The translations under genes and the position numbers were made by a program. From contig QVOM02000001.1 in assembly GCA_003586115.2 (NCBI GenBank), positions 15,079,291-15,143,290 on the forward strand: 64,000 nt of DNA, written 5' to 3'. Below the pieces are notes generated by a model. It searched no databases, was not told the DNA's origin, and saw only the letters and a program-made list of their open reading frames with translations. Shown piece by piece: positions 1-12,246 of this stretch. Source of the stretch: Salvator merianae (lineage: Eukaryota; Chordata; Lepidosauria; Squamata; Teiidae). How positions within the stretch are numbered: position 1 is the stretch's first letter; each line of letters starts with the position of its first letter.

Positions 1-16
1 TACCTTACGGATGCAT

Positions 17-365
17 ATGAATTTATTACATTTGTATCCCACCTTTGTTCCAGGACATTCAAGACAACATAGTTGTTTCCTTCCCCCAGCTATCCTAATT
101 TTATCCTCACAATAACCCTGCTAGGTGGGCTAGGCTGGGATGGGGCCAGGTTCATGACTGCATGAAAATCGTTGACCCTTGACTCCCACGACATAGTTTA
201 ATATTGTAATCATTAGACTCTAATATGCCATCTCTAGGGCACTGGAGGTAAAAGTAATGAGATAGCTGTAGATTACCTAGTAAGCTGGTGGCTAGAATGA
301 AATTTGAACTGAGATCTTTTCAGATCAAGCTTTTTGCTGCTGCTCTGTGTGGTCAGCCCTGGGCC
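17..365 (-). mobile_element. Sauria-type SINE, degenerate, antisense
   Basis: Read on the minus strand, the order is a tRNA-like head, a body with the sense of TCACAACAACCCTG...TAGGTTAGGCTG, and a tail with ATTTGTATCCCACC in antisense. This is the hallmark of the tRNA-derived, BovB-mobilised Sauria SINE of squamates. The middle (about 150-235) is not recognisable and may be an insertion. Ends are approximate. Confidence 0.55.
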
Positions 366-2650
366 CTGATTCTTTCTTGTGGGCCAGGTCAGATGTTTTC
401 AACATTTTTTTGGAGGCTGAGAAAAGTTCCTTTGGGAACATGTTGAATGGCACTCCCATAGAAATGCTTAAAAAGGGGGGGGGACCACATTGAATGTCAC
501 TCCACAGGGATCTTTAAAAATACTTTAGAGATTTTTCTATGACCTCTTTATATTTGAAATTTTATGTGTAAGCAGGCTGAAAGTATTTTGTGAGTGAATA
601 CGTAACTGGTTTTCTCTTCTAGTTAGTTCTCCTTGAATGTCATTTACATAACATAGCCTCTATTGCTTGTTCTTGACGTTTGTAGCATCTTACGTGATTT
701 ATTACATTAGTTTGTCCATGACGATATCTTTGATTTTGCATTAGAGAAAAATTAGAAAAGAAAATTGAGGTGAACAATAATAATTCAACTGTAACTTTCC
801 TAGTTCATTATTTATGATTCTCAAATTGCTCAAGGACACCCGGTCCACATCTGCTGTTCTACATTTGAAATGTGTTTCCTGTCTGACCCTATATAAGCTG
901 CAGGTAATCTTTCATCCCCTGATTACTGCATAAGTGAATACCTTGGGAAACACGCCTTACCTAATTTGGACTCTAGTCAGTACCTTATCATCCCTAGGCA
1001 GAGTACCTTTTCATCCTTCTCCATAGGATAAAGAATAGACACATGAATCCACAGGGCCATGTTTGCATCTGGATGCCATATCAGTAGGTAAGATTACCTG
1101 GCTTGGAAAACAGTGACTTGCCTATGATATAAATTGCCCCTTGAAACTGTAGGACTCCTTGTTTGAATGGAATCCCTGCTTCTTGTCAGCTCCCCTCTCC
1201 AGCTCTTTGTAGACAGAAGTCAAGAGTGTTTGGCAGGATCTGCACATGGGGCCCCCCGCAGGGAATACCTTATCCCCACTATGAACTAATCTACTGGGAG
1301 GCCATGCCTCCCATGGAAATGCCATGTTTACATGAGATGTGTCGGGAGTGGTCCCCGGTGAGAAAAGAGTGTGGGAACCCACTCCAATGAGAGACTACTT
1401 TGAAGCAGTCCCCCAGACATTATCTGGCAGTAGAGGGACCCAGCCGCACATGTGTGGATGGCAGTGAGCAACTAGGCTGGTCTACCTAGCATAAGGAGTC
1501 TGGTACCATTTCACTGAGTTTGAGAAAGCAGCCCTGGGATTGTACCACTTTTGGGTGCCTAGTAAAAAAGCCCAGGCTGAAAACTTCAAACGCTAGCTCC
1601 CTGCCTCCAAAATTGCCAGCTGGGCTGGGCCACCACAATGTGCACGAACCTTGTAACCCATGCCACAAGCTGCCCCTCTGAACTTGGGCCAGATCCTGTG
1701 ATCCCACCGACAGCCAGCCCCACATGACGTGAGACATCACGTGCTGTGCAGAAGTAGCTCTTATTTCAACCACTGATTAGAATGTAAGAGATTTTAACAA
1801 GGAACATTTTGCATATAGAAAATAAGTAATAGTGGAAGGAAGGCTCGGTTATAGCTCTAATCCTTGGTGGCCTCGTTTTCTTTCAGCAGCTTTGAATGCT
1901 CTTTGTATGCAAAAATACAGGAAGTGCACATGGAGCACAATTCCAATATCTGAACACATCATTAACAGAGTGGGAGTGTTTTGTTTGTTGGGCTGTCCCT
2001 TCATCATCATAAGTGTCAGTGCTAATGCTAATGCTAGCACTTTATTAAAAAAAAAATGTTTATTTATCTTCCCCATAAACACCATGGGGGTATACAAGAG
2101 GTGTGAAATAAAATTAATCACATCAGAACAATACAATAAGCAGGACCGAGGTATAGCTTAATCACAGACTAAGTTAGGATAATTGATTCATGCCAAACCA
2201 TAGTTCGTTTTCAGCAAACTGCCTAAAGGAGCCCGGAATTGTTAGGTGCCACATCCTGTCAACTCAGCCTTCTGTGACATCAGTGGCAAGATGAGGGGCA
2301 AGTGTGGGAAAGAGTTGACAACCAGGTAAACGGAAAGATCAGTACACCTGCACTTTTCTCTGTTGCTGCTTCCTCTTTGCCAGGCTGCTGTGTAGCCCAG
2401 AGTGGGAAAGGCTATGCCAGGCTTGTGTGGGAAATCATCACGTAGACACAATGATCCCACTTTCTTGAGATTTCCCAGCTAGGGCAAGATTTCCTGGTGT
2501 GGCCCAGCTTGGGAAAGAGGAAGCAGTGATGAAGAACAGAGCAGGTTCATTGATTTTTTATGATGTGCCTGCTAAGCCTCCTAAGGACAGCTCTGGGGAG
2601 CAGACACCATGGTAAAGGAGGTCCAAATGGACTGTGCAGAAGCTGCCTAG
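366..2650. other. Unassigned non-coding DNA
   Basis: No supported gene. The open frames here are short, mutually overlapping and without family resemblance. A stretch near 1490-1770 has wording similar to the internal part of the short inverted-repeat elements described elsewhere in the window (phrases such as GGGTGCCTAG and GCTGGGCTGGGCC), but I cannot define its ends. Confidence 0.5.
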
Positions 2651-2654
2651 GAAT

Positions 2655-2830
2655 CCCTGAGATGGAGCCTCCACGCAGCCATGGAAACTCTCTGAGTGAC
2701 CTTGGGCCAGTCCCTTCCTGTCAGCTTAACCAGGTTGCTGTGAGGATAAATTAGACGGAAGGAGAATGGCCTGTGCTGGCCTGGGATCTTTGGAAGAAAG
2801 ATGAGAGATGAATGCTACCAATAAAATATA
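2655..2830 (+). mobile_element. Sauria-type SINE, 5'-truncated, sense
   Basis: The body is recognisable: GCCATGGAAACTCTCTGAGTG, then ACCTTGGGCCAGTC, then a GTTGCTGTGAGGATAAA block and an A-rich AATAAAATA tail. These are the ordered blocks of the Sauria SINE downstream of its tRNA-like head. The head itself is missing or unrecognisable. Confidence 0.7.
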
Positions 2831-5800
2831 CATAAACATAAGTAATTACAACCAAGCAGAACAGAGAAACATCTTTAAAATGTGTGGGCCTCGGGCTGAA
2901 ATGTCTGCAGTGTTGGGGCCAGTCATACCCCTATGGGGAAGATATTGCACCTACTGGCTAGAGAAATATGCTCCTCTGTTATCCTTTAAGGAATCATCCA
3001 CAAATCCCTCCTCTAGACAATGAATAATGCACTAATTTTAACTGCAGGGCTGTTAAGCTTGCTGACAGAAGACTTTGTTATGGACCCATTCTGTTGTGGG
3101 GGAGCATTCAGTTAGGTGGATCCTAGCTGTGGTTGGATACTGTATTTCTGAGTGCATGGGTTGGCTCCAGTTCAGTAATTAGGATATGACTGTGTATTTC
3201 TTGCATTCAGGGGAGGTCCTATATCACAAAAATGAAGCCTAGCGCCTTCAGTTCTCTATAATTTATTTATTCAATCATTTGTGTACTTGTATTCCACCTA
3301 CTTTATAATGACTTCAGATGACTAACAATTTCACTGTATTCATTCCCATCAGTTCAGGTCCTCACACAGCATTTTGTGGGTCATAGCATTCTATACCGGG
3401 CAGGTGACCGTGACCCTAACCAGTCAGTCCTGTTGCCTGACGCTTGATGACAACTGTTTTTAGATTAAATACCTCGAGGTTGTTTCTCAGGTGTTTTGCA
3501 TTATACTGAGACATATGCTAGGGGCCACTTACAGAAATCAGTGGCTCTCTCTTTTTGTCTGGTTCTAAAAAGAGCAGGTCTTTCCAGTGTAGCACTTTTT
3601 AAACCCTAGGCCTGCAGGTGGGTGAGGAACTGGTTCATCTGGGGTTACCAACTCAGTGCTCAGAAGTGCCTCTTGCTGGGTGTGATATTAGATCAGACAT
3701 TTAATCCTGGCAAAGACTGGATTCGAGAACCTTGATTCTCAGATGGATTGTAGGGAATGACAGAAAACTTCCATCATTCTAGCTCCGTAATTTTTCCTGT
3801 TTCAGTCTCTTTCCTTTCCCCTTTTGCCCTCATCATGACCCAATATGAAATTGGAGAGAAACAGGTGATGGGTTAGCTGGGATGTTGGCCATGTTGTTGT
3901 TTGGTACCAGCCAGTTGAGTTCCTGGTGACTATATAGAGAGATGCTCACCACTTCTAATCATAACTTCTAGCTAGGGGTGAGCAAATGGCTGCTTTGAAA
4001 TGTTCAAAACAGACACTTACACTCAGACAAGCGACCTGTATTTGAGCATCCTGTAGGATGCAGGAGGAGTGTTTACCAGCACTCACTGTGCTGGACTGTC
4101 TCTCTGCAAACCTTCCAGAGCTATGCAGGCAGGACCATGCTCTGTGGCATCATGTTGTACATGATGACATGATGTATGCTTACAGCTCTCTTGGAGCCTT
4201 GCAACCCCATGCCAGCTCTGGAAAATCCAAGTTAAACTGAAGTGTTATTTCCATTTTTTAGAGCTGGCGTGGGGCTGGGGAAGCTCTAAGAGGCTCAGGA
4301 ATGAGTTTAGCATCCTGATGATATCATTGCAGAATGCAGCGCCATGGAGCTTGGCTCTGCTGCCAGAATTCTGGAGGGCACGAGGGAGGGACAGATGGGC
4401 AGAGTCCAGTACAGGTGAGTGCAGGTAAGGACTCCTCCCCTCCCCTCCCCTCCCCTCCCCTAGGATCTCTGTAAAGGCTGCTAGCAGGCCTACATACTGG
4501 GATACCCTTTGAGTGTCAGTGCCGGTTTCAAGGGTTTAGAAACAGCTGTTTACACAACCCTAGTTGTAGCTGTTCCATGGAGCCGTCTCCCTGATTCTGT
4601 CCATCTGGCTTCCTCTGCTTCTGCTTCCCTCAGCTTTGTTGATCATAACACTTTTTTCTAGTAATTCATTTGCTCACTTCACATGCTCCAAGCGTGCAAG
4701 TTTCTGCTTGAGGACACGATCTACTAAAACAGAGGTACAAGCAAATGTGTAGGCAGTGTACGCAGACCGTGGCCAGGTTCCCTATGTGTTCCTTCAATTT
4801 GCTGTCTGAATGTCCATGGTTAAGGTCCTGTGATCACTCCTCAGTGCATGCCACTTCTGCTCTTATTCCAGTGAAACAGGTGAACTGCCAAGTACAGTTT
4901 TATCTCTTGGCATGATGGAGAACCATTATGGAATGGTGATTGATAGCAGGTGGGATGGAGCGTCATCCGCCCAAGGAAAAGCCCTTTCTTGACAGCTAGT
5001 CAAAGAGTAGTCAGAAAATTGGGCAACAAGGACACAAATGGCAAAGCAACAGATGTCAGAGAGGAGATAAGTTGGTATGAAAGTGAATATCTGGCTTTGC
5101 GAATGAACACCGTTAGGTAAGGGCCTGGTCACACCACAACATGATAGTTTGTTTTAGGATCTACTGGGCATTGAGGCCATTTTCAACCTGTTCACACCTA
5201 TGCAGGGTAAGGCGAAGTGAGGCAGCTCCAGGGGCAGTGCAGCCAGAATGTGGCTAGCAGTGGGTAGATGAGGGCATGCCAGGCAGGCCACCTTGAGTTG
5301 TCCCCTCCCAGCTCCAGGCACCAGAGCCCACAAGCTGCCCCCCACATTGCAATCAAGTAGGACAGAGACTGGCAGCCCTTCACCTGGGTTTGCACCCACT
5401 TGTACCTCATGCTCTGAGCATAGCTCATGGACCTTTGAGCATGTGTCAAGTGCCATGTGGCCTCCTGTGCACTGCGTGGCATCCTCTGATCCCACTCCCC
5501 CCGAGATCTAACATTTAGGAGGGAGGCATGCCTTGTTCTTTTCTTGCCTTCCTGCAGCTGAAATGGACTCAGACCTGGAATAACCCAATTACAAGATAGT
5601 TTGAATTGTAGGGGATAGTCCCGAGATGAAACAGAAGTGTGTTTTGGCGGGTGATCCTTGAGAATGGAGGACAGCCTGAAAATGGATTAAACATAGGGCT
5701 GAATGTAGCCCAAGTGTGCTTTCCTTTCTTGTGGGACTTTAAACTAGAACTATGGTGGAAAGCTTCTTGAATAGAGGACAGCTTCTAAGAGAAGGCACGT

Positions 5801-6450
5801 TTCAAATTAGAAGGCTGTCATCAATAAAAGGGAACAGCTGGTCATTCTGCTAGCAGTTATGAGTCTCAGATGGGTTTCCTGCCCATTGATGTCGTTGTAG
5901 AGTGAAGGAAACTCCTGGAAGATTTTGTGTAACTTCAGACACAGTTTTGAACTTCGTGTACCTTACTTGATGTCTTATGCATCTGTGTTCATGTGCTCAA
6001 TGCACATAACAGTTAATTCACACAATTAAATTAAAGATACTCTCTGGACTACTGAATACATGACTTATGGAATCTCAGACTTACAGGATTTGTTCACAGA
6101 GCCCAGTGTACCCTAGTCCAAGTTGTGGAATGTTTAATTCCTGCAAACCCAGAATTTCTACCTTCCAGCAACTTCTTCTGCTCACATGCCACTCTCCTCC
6201 TTGAGTCCTGGCTCCTTGGGCATCTCCCCCTCTCACCCAACTGCGTTTTGGAGGAAACAAACTGCAAAAACCTCTGAGTTAAGGTTTGGTTTGGGTTATT
6301 GTTCTTTGTTTTGTTTTAACAGACTTATGGAAAATTCAGGATCTCTGGAATGGAACCTTTCCGTAAGTCAGGCAGTGTCTGTATTTGCTAAACTTCTTTC
6401 CACTTTTCCTATGTGGATCTCAGGGTGGACGCATGAACCACATTGCCTCT
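2831..6450. other. Unassigned non-coding DNA with a short SINE/LINE tail fragment
   Basis: No gene supported. At about 3258-3340 an antisense AATTTATTTATTC...TATTCCACCT block resembles the 3' tail shared by squamate SINEs and LINEs. A TCCCC pentanucleotide array lies near 4440. The remainder looks like ordinary intronic or intergenic sequence. Confidence 0.5.
4436..4460 (+). repeat. (TCCCC)5 microsatellite
   Basis: Five tandem TCCCC units are read directly, preceded by a partial unit. Confidence 0.9.
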
Positions 6451-6524
6451 CTCCCATTTTATCTTCATAGTTACATTGTGGGATAGGCTAGGTTGACTGA
6501 TAGATACACCATTTTCTCAATTAC

Positions 6525-6965
6525 CTTTCTGGTCCAGTCCAGTAGGGGTCAGTCTGGAGTGGTTGCAGTGGCAGGAATGGCTCTACTGTCCTAGAACAAG
6601 CCTTCCATTCGTGGAAGGCTGTTCTGGGACAGCTCCCTTGCCACCTCCGAAGATTGCACGATCTTCAGCTCCAGCTTTCAGGTTCTCCGGTGTCTAGGAA
6701 TTAAAGTTCCTAGACTCGGAATCCTTAGGGGACCCATTTTGGTGGCACAATTTTGTGCACCATGAAATGGATCTCTCTGCTAAACTGGCCCTGCCTCCTG
6801 GGTTGGTCTTGCATCTGCTAGACTGCTGGGAGACCTATAAAACAGATCCACTGGCATCCCAGTCTAAGCAGGACGTATGGCCTCCCTGTAACTCACACCA
6901 GTATGTGGAAGGGAGGACTCTGGACCCCTGAGTGGACCACTCCTAAGGTAAGTGCAGAAAGGCGC
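6525..6965. mobile_element. Family-A MITE (ends in the AGGTAAGTGCAGAAAGG terminal repeat)
   Basis: The right end reads CTAAGGTAAGTGCAGAAAGGCGC, the terminal repeat also seen at 28190-28212 and 37702-37721. The interior shares blocks with those copies: a 'preserve colour' phrase AAAGTTCCTAGACTC, CCATTTTGGTGGCAC, and CACACCAGTATGTGGAAG. The left end is decayed and only approximate. There is no transposase coding capacity. Confidence 0.6.
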
Positions 6966-7714
6966 ATATTATCTGGGTCCAAATCATTGGGTGGAGCTCC
7001 ATGACTCTGAAGAAATTTGAACCTGGGCTTCCCCAGCCTCACTCCAGTTCTCTTAACTTCTCTGTCACTGGTTCCTGCTAATGGTTGAGTCGGGAGCTGC
7101 TTTTTTCTCCCATCTCTTGCCTTTGTTCCTCTAACAACCGCCTGGTTCGGGGCGACACTAGAAGAATTTGTCTGGAGGAAGGAAGGGTATTGAAGATCAA
7201 TAGTGTTCGCTTCTGTTCCTAGCCAGGCAGCTATTGGGGGATGGGATCTGGCGTGAGGCCTGCTGGCACCCCTCTTGGCTAGCTTTGCTGGCTCCTGCTT
7301 GCTGCCTTGGAAGTTGGAGGAGGGAAGCAATTTTTCATTTGGTAAAAGCTGGAAAGCTTGTTAAAATTTCTGTTTCAAAGCCCAATCTAGTCTGCTCTGT
7401 TTATTAGACATTAATTTGCTGAGATTTATGAATCTTTGTCACTCCTCTGGTAGGATGTGTGGAGTTGTGTAAGTGATTAGGGGGAATGCTTTTGGCAGAG
7501 CTGCCACTGTGTTTTTTTTTTAATTCTTTGTAGTTAATTGTCAGAGAGGGCAGGTAGAGCTTCATACCCCCAGCCCCTCTCCTACACAAAAGAAGCTCCA
7601 CAGACTAAATGTTCGCATCAAGCTTCTGATAAATACGCAGGAATAACCCACGCCTTCCAGGATGCAGAACCAATCCTATGGGTTGCGGCTTGAGACCATT
7701 TTTTCATCTTGCAC
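6966..7714. other. Unassigned non-coding DNA
   Basis: A 145-codon minus-strand open frame overlaps 6893-7330. It runs into the adjoining MITE, shows no domain or codon bias I can recognise, and is not called as a gene. Confidence 0.5.
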
Positions 7715-7962
7715 TTCCCATGGGGCAAGGTTCTGATGTATTTCCAATAAGTTGCCCTAAGTGGTTTACAACAAGCAAAGCAAAAATACAATAATTATAT
7801 AAAGCAACCCCCCATCCAATTCAGTACATTGAAAATATCATATATACGTAATAAAACAATGCAAGCTAATAATAAACTAGATAATCTACAATACAGGGTA
7901 ACATAGAGGAAAACAATAACAAGACTCATTAATATAAACAAAGATCAATCAAAGATTATGAA
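7715..7962 (-). mobile_element. LINE 3'-tail fragment (L2-like), antisense
   Basis: The sequence CCTAAGTGGTTTACAAC followed by A-rich AAAATACAATAATTA stretches is the antisense of a typical squamate LINE 3' untranslated region. The clade cannot be fixed from the tail alone. Confidence 0.45.
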
Positions 7963-8466
7963 AGAAAATTGAACAGAAGAGCAGGAGAAGAGGCAAGAGA
8001 AGATGCAGCAGCCTGCTCAGGTCTTTTTTTGTTCCTCCATCCCCGCCAAAAGCAGCTAGAGTTCTTACAACTGCATGATAAAGGCAACAAGCACACAGCT
8101 GCTGTAGCCAGCCCTGAACTTCTTCTGATCCTCCAGAATCATCTTTGGTTCATTATTTTTCAAATGCCCAATGTCTCTGTGGCAAAAAGCTGTCTAGATG
8201 CCCATGGAACACCCAAGAACAAGAGAGCATTTTGGATCTCCTTAAGTAAAACCTTTTCACAAATGCATAAGCGTTACATTATTATTTTTACTCTGCAAAT
8301 TGATCTGAGCTCTCAGTGAACAGAAAGGCAAAGAAGAAATATCAAATTAAAAAACTGTCAGGAAGTTATGAGTGATTTATATGAAGAGCTCAAATGGTAA
8401 TAACATGAGTTGATAGAATACAAGAAAAAGAATTATAATGAAATATGGTCCACAGTTATAGATCAA

Positions 8467-8808
8467 GGGCCTTTCTGCACTAACCTGCTCAGATCCAGAT
8501 CACCGAGTCCAGATCTGGCAGGTTCTGGTTCCGATCTAGTCAGGATTCCTGGCCTTGGAGCCCCTGGGTGACCTGTTTCGATGATGCAACATGGTACCCA
8601 TTTGCCCTTTAGTACTAGTGAGCATCTGGATGCTCCTTTGCATGGTGCATCCACATTTTGTGGAGGCCCAAGCAATCTAGCTGTGGACAACTAAAGCATT
8701 GTCCACAGATGGACTAGGAACAGCTGGACTGCTCCTGGTATGCAGCGTTCGCACCTCCTTCCGGGTGCAAATGCTACAGGCTGCAGAGGCCTTTTTGGAC
8801 CTCCAAGT
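8467..8808. mobile_element. Composite of family-A and family-B short inverted-repeat elements
   Basis: The left terminus GGGCCTTTCTGCACTAACC matches the family-A terminal repeat. From about 8600 the sequence switches to family-B internal blocks also present at 26647-26880 and 42686-42910: GTGAGCATCTGGATGCTC, then GTGGAGGCCC, then an AGCTGTGGACAA hairpin, then CTGCTCCTGGTATGCAGC. This suggests nesting or recombination between the two types. The right end is uncertain. Confidence 0.6.
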
Positions 8809-10199
8809 TATGTTCTGTCTACTTTATGAACAAATGAGCCCAGAAAACCACCAGAATCCCAAATAAGGGTAAGTGCAGCAAAGTCCCAAGTCACAAATGT
8901 GCCTGAGAACGTGCTTAGATGAAGTAAAGCTCCCTGTATAAAAGCTGATCTGTGACAACCATTCACTTTAACCTTACTGTACCAACATTTCGCTGATGAA
9001 AATAGTCAGATGTTTGCCACATTTCTGGTCTTACCCCAAGGATTACTGCCCAAGTCTGAACACGTGGATATGCATGGCACGTGGATGAACTATACTGTGG
9101 CACTCATTGATTTTGCTGTGGCATGTATTGCCCTGCCTTTAAAGCTGCCCAGGTGCATGTCCCTCAGTCTGTTATCTACAGTTTAAACTAAGCCTTGCAG
9201 TTGTGTGAAGTGGCCAGCTGTTGCATGGATGGCATCTTGATGCGCATGGGTGTGCATTGAAGAGAAAATGCAGTGACCTGTGACTGAGCTGGAGTCTGTG
9301 GCAAAGGAGCTTCAACAACAAATAGTGACAACTCTAGCAATTGGCCCTAACAAAATGTTAATGAAGCATTGCTGAGAGGGACAAAGGAAGGCTGGTGATT
9401 CACCAAGAATAAGCGCCATAAAACAGCCTGTTTGTACATAGTTACAATAGGATCCTGTGTGCTGTTAAACTGTAGTGCTTTCCACTTGATGCGCAACCAG
9501 CTGAGGCAGAATCATGTTGATGTGCGTATGTATTGGAGTTACAGCTCAGTGTCTTACCCTATTTTTATCTGACTGTGTTGCTTCCCAGAACTGCATAGTT
9601 TCCTAGTTGGAAGTAATGGGACATTGTAACAAACCCTTGAAATCTTAAATGAAAGTGTGAAGATAAGGAGCATACATAGACAATGTTTTTTTTTTTTTTT
9701 TTTTCCAATTCAAGATTTACTGAACTGAGATCAGCTTGACTGACTTGGCCATTTGCACGCTTGCACTGGATTTGGTGCCAGTTCCAGAATTCTGAGTCCT
9801 CACCCTTGAAGTTTTGCAGTCCTTAACACTCTGAAAGCAAGCTTAGAACAGTATAGGCTAAATGGCATGGAATTTCAGAAGTTGATGTAGGTGGAAGGTT
9901 TGTCTAGAAACAGCTTAGAGGAAGTGGCTTCAGGGCTCAGTCTGTAATTTTGCATAGATCCTGCAGTCTTTATAAACATATATTCTTATATAATAGATGT
10001 TGCGTTTAGCACTTGCTGGCATAGGATCAAGTGCAGTATTTATAGGTGTAGTCATATAGGATGTGGGAACTTTCACCATCAGAGTGTGAGAATTTGCTTT
10101 CATTATGCATTAATGAACCTGCAGTTCTAGATTTCCTAACCACTTCTAGTCAGTTAGTAGATCACTGCTCACTGTCATCTCCTTGCCCTGCAGTTTGAG
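8809..10199. other. Unassigned non-coding DNA
   Basis: No gene or recognisable element apart from a 19-T run at 9686-9704. Confidence 0.5.
9686..9704 (+). repeat. Poly(T) run, 19 bases
   Basis: Uninterrupted T homopolymer. It could be the antisense poly(A) of an unrecognised retroelement, but no body was identified to its right. Confidence 0.85.
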
Positions 10200-12246
10200 A
10201 TTGCTGCAAAAATGGCGAACAATAAATTTGTAGGGTGGGTAGGGGAACAATCATCCTCCCCAATGGTTTACTAGACAGTTGGAATCACAGCCTTTCTCAT
10301 AGGTAACCAACATGGGTATTGTAAGAGGAAGTTTTGTGCAACTAATCCTCTAGAGTTTTTTTAGCGTGCTAAAAAACATGCACATAAGGGCAATCCATTA
10401 AACATCATCTTCTTGGATTTTCAAAAAGCTTTTGATAAAGTTGCTCATCAAAGACTACTCTGTAAGTTCAACAGTTATGGAATAAAATGATATATTCTAT
10501 TATGAATAAGCAACCAGCTAAGGAGTAGCAAACCAAGACTAGGAGTAAATGGACATTTCTCACGACTGAGATTCTGTCCTGGGACCAGTGCTTTTTAATA
10601 TATTTATAAATGATCTAGAAGCAGATGTGATGAGTGGAATAGCCAGGTTTGTTGATGACACCAAACTATTCAGAATGATAAAAACCAAAAGGGATTGAGA
10701 AGAGCTCCAAGGGATCTCTGTACGTTGGGGGACTGGGCATCAAAAAGTCAGATAGCTTTCAGTGTGAACAAGTGTAAAGAGGTGCACACTGGAGCTAAAA
10801 ATCCTAAACATATTCACTAACGGGTTTAAAGGTGACTGATCAGGAAAGAGATCTTGGAATAATGGTAAACAGCTTAATGAAAGTGGGCCTGTTCGCACTT
10901 TACGACTCAGCGGCCATCTGCACTGTGAGGGCTGGAACGGCCCCATAACGGGCTTCCAGCACTCACAGTGTGGATGCCAGCCTGAGTGCCAAGCCAGTGG
11001 CTATGGCAATGTCTGGCTGTTGCCAGCTATTGGGGACACAGTGCCCAATTGTGCCGTTGCAGCCACACTGTGCTGCCCACTTGCAGTGTCCAGACTCAGA
11101 AGAGCTGTGGACAATGATTTTGTTGTCCACAGCTCATAGTGTTCAGGAGTGACTGTAGCTGCTTCCAGATGCTGCAGTGGTGGGACTGTGTAAATGTGTC
11201 TCATCACTCACAACAGGTAAAGTGCAAACAGGCCCAGTGTCAATTCAGTGTGCATCTCTTCTTTAAAAAAAGGCCCAATAGCATGTTACCAATAATTTTT
11301 AAACAGTATTAAAAACAGAGATGCAAATATTATAATGCCCTTATACAAATCAATAGAGTAACTGCATCGGGGATACCACGTGCAGTTTTGGTTCAGAGGT
11401 TCGGAGGAGGCAGGTTCTGCACATAGGTGGAAATTGCTGCATAAGCAAATATTGCTCCCAGCTTTTTACAAAGCACAGGAAGTGGGTATGAAAGCTGGCC
11501 ATTTCCTTCTGCTCAGCAAAATGAAGAGCATTGTCCAACAGTATGTGTGGACAGCACGTGGGTTGTAAGCAGTGAGGAGCTGTCTCAAAGCTCTTCCCAT
11601 CACACTGTCATTAAAGCACTCTAAGGAGCGCTTAAGGCAAAGTGGGTGCTCCCAGGGCACAAGTAATGCATAGTCCTACGATCTTGCTTAAGATGGTCAA
11701 AGGGTTGCGGAAGTTCTCTAAGAGGAAAGGCTGCAGCATCTGGGACCTTTTAGTGTAGAAAAGAGACGAAGAGTGGAGACATGATGGAAGTGTATAGAAT
11801 TATGCATGGTTTGGACCAAGTGGATAGGGAGAAGGTTTTCTCCCTTTCTCAGAATACTAGAACCAGATGTTACCTAATGAAGCTAAATCCTGGGCAAATA
11901 AGGACAGACAAAAATAAATATTTTTTGTATACAACATATAATTAAACTTCGGAATTTGCTACCGTGAGATGTCATGTTGGTTAGCAGCTTGTCTTGTTTC
12001 AAAAAAGGCTTGAACCAATTCAGTCAAGGCAAGGCTATCAATGGCTGTTAGCCTGGACGGCAGTAGAAGGTGGTCTGCCTCCAAAGGCCAGCTGCTGGGA
12101 ACCTGCAAGCAGAACATACTGTGTGCTTGTGTCCTGCTGGTGGGCTTCCTTGCACAAACTGGTCAGTCGCTGTCAAAGCAGACTGCTAGAATAGACAGGC
12201 CATGGGTACAGACCAGTGGGGCACTTCTTATGTTCTTATGCGATTA
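10200..12246 (+). mobile_element. CR1-clade LINE, reverse-transcriptase part to 3' end, degenerate, with nested insertions
   Basis: Translating in shifting frames gives ordered CR1 reverse-transcriptase pieces: DFQKAFDKVAHQ near 10415-10450, a GSVLGPVLF-like stretch with IFINDLEADV near 10575-10630, and a FVDDTKLF catalytic-box equivalent near 10647-10670. Post-RT pieces follow, such as the EERLQHLGPFS-like region near 11725. The 3' end is TTCTTATGTTCTTATG at 12228-12243, the terminal microsatellite of the squamate CR1 subgroup. Stops and frameshifts are numerous, so it is inactive. A 351-bp MITE interrupts it at 10885-11235. A second unaligned block (about 11397-11690) may be another insertion. 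Confidence 0.85.
10885..11235 (-). mobile_element. Family-B MITE inserted in CR1, with AGT target duplication
   Basis: The left end GGGCCTGTTCGCACTTTAC is mirrored by the right end GTAAAGTGCAAACAGGCCC. AGT flanks both sides (10882-10884 and 11236-11238). Removing the element plus one AGT rejoins the CR1 as AATGAAAGTGTCAATTCAG, which fits CR1 continuity, so the ends are well fixed. It contains a conserved internal hairpin around AGCTGTGGACAA/TTGTCCACAGCT near 11103-11135. The orientation is opposite to the copies at 26508 and 42686. No coding capacity. Confidence 0.85.

Noticed and set aside
4421..4430. Splice donors GTGAGT and GTAAGG near 4415-4428 as evidence of an exon
   Set aside because: No open frame or acceptor upstream with protein resemblance; such motifs are frequent by chance in introns.
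10577..10700. Endogenous retrovirus polymerase
   Set aside because: The FVDDTK-type box and neighbouring residues follow CR1 LINE order. No LTR, gag, protease or integrase signature was seen.
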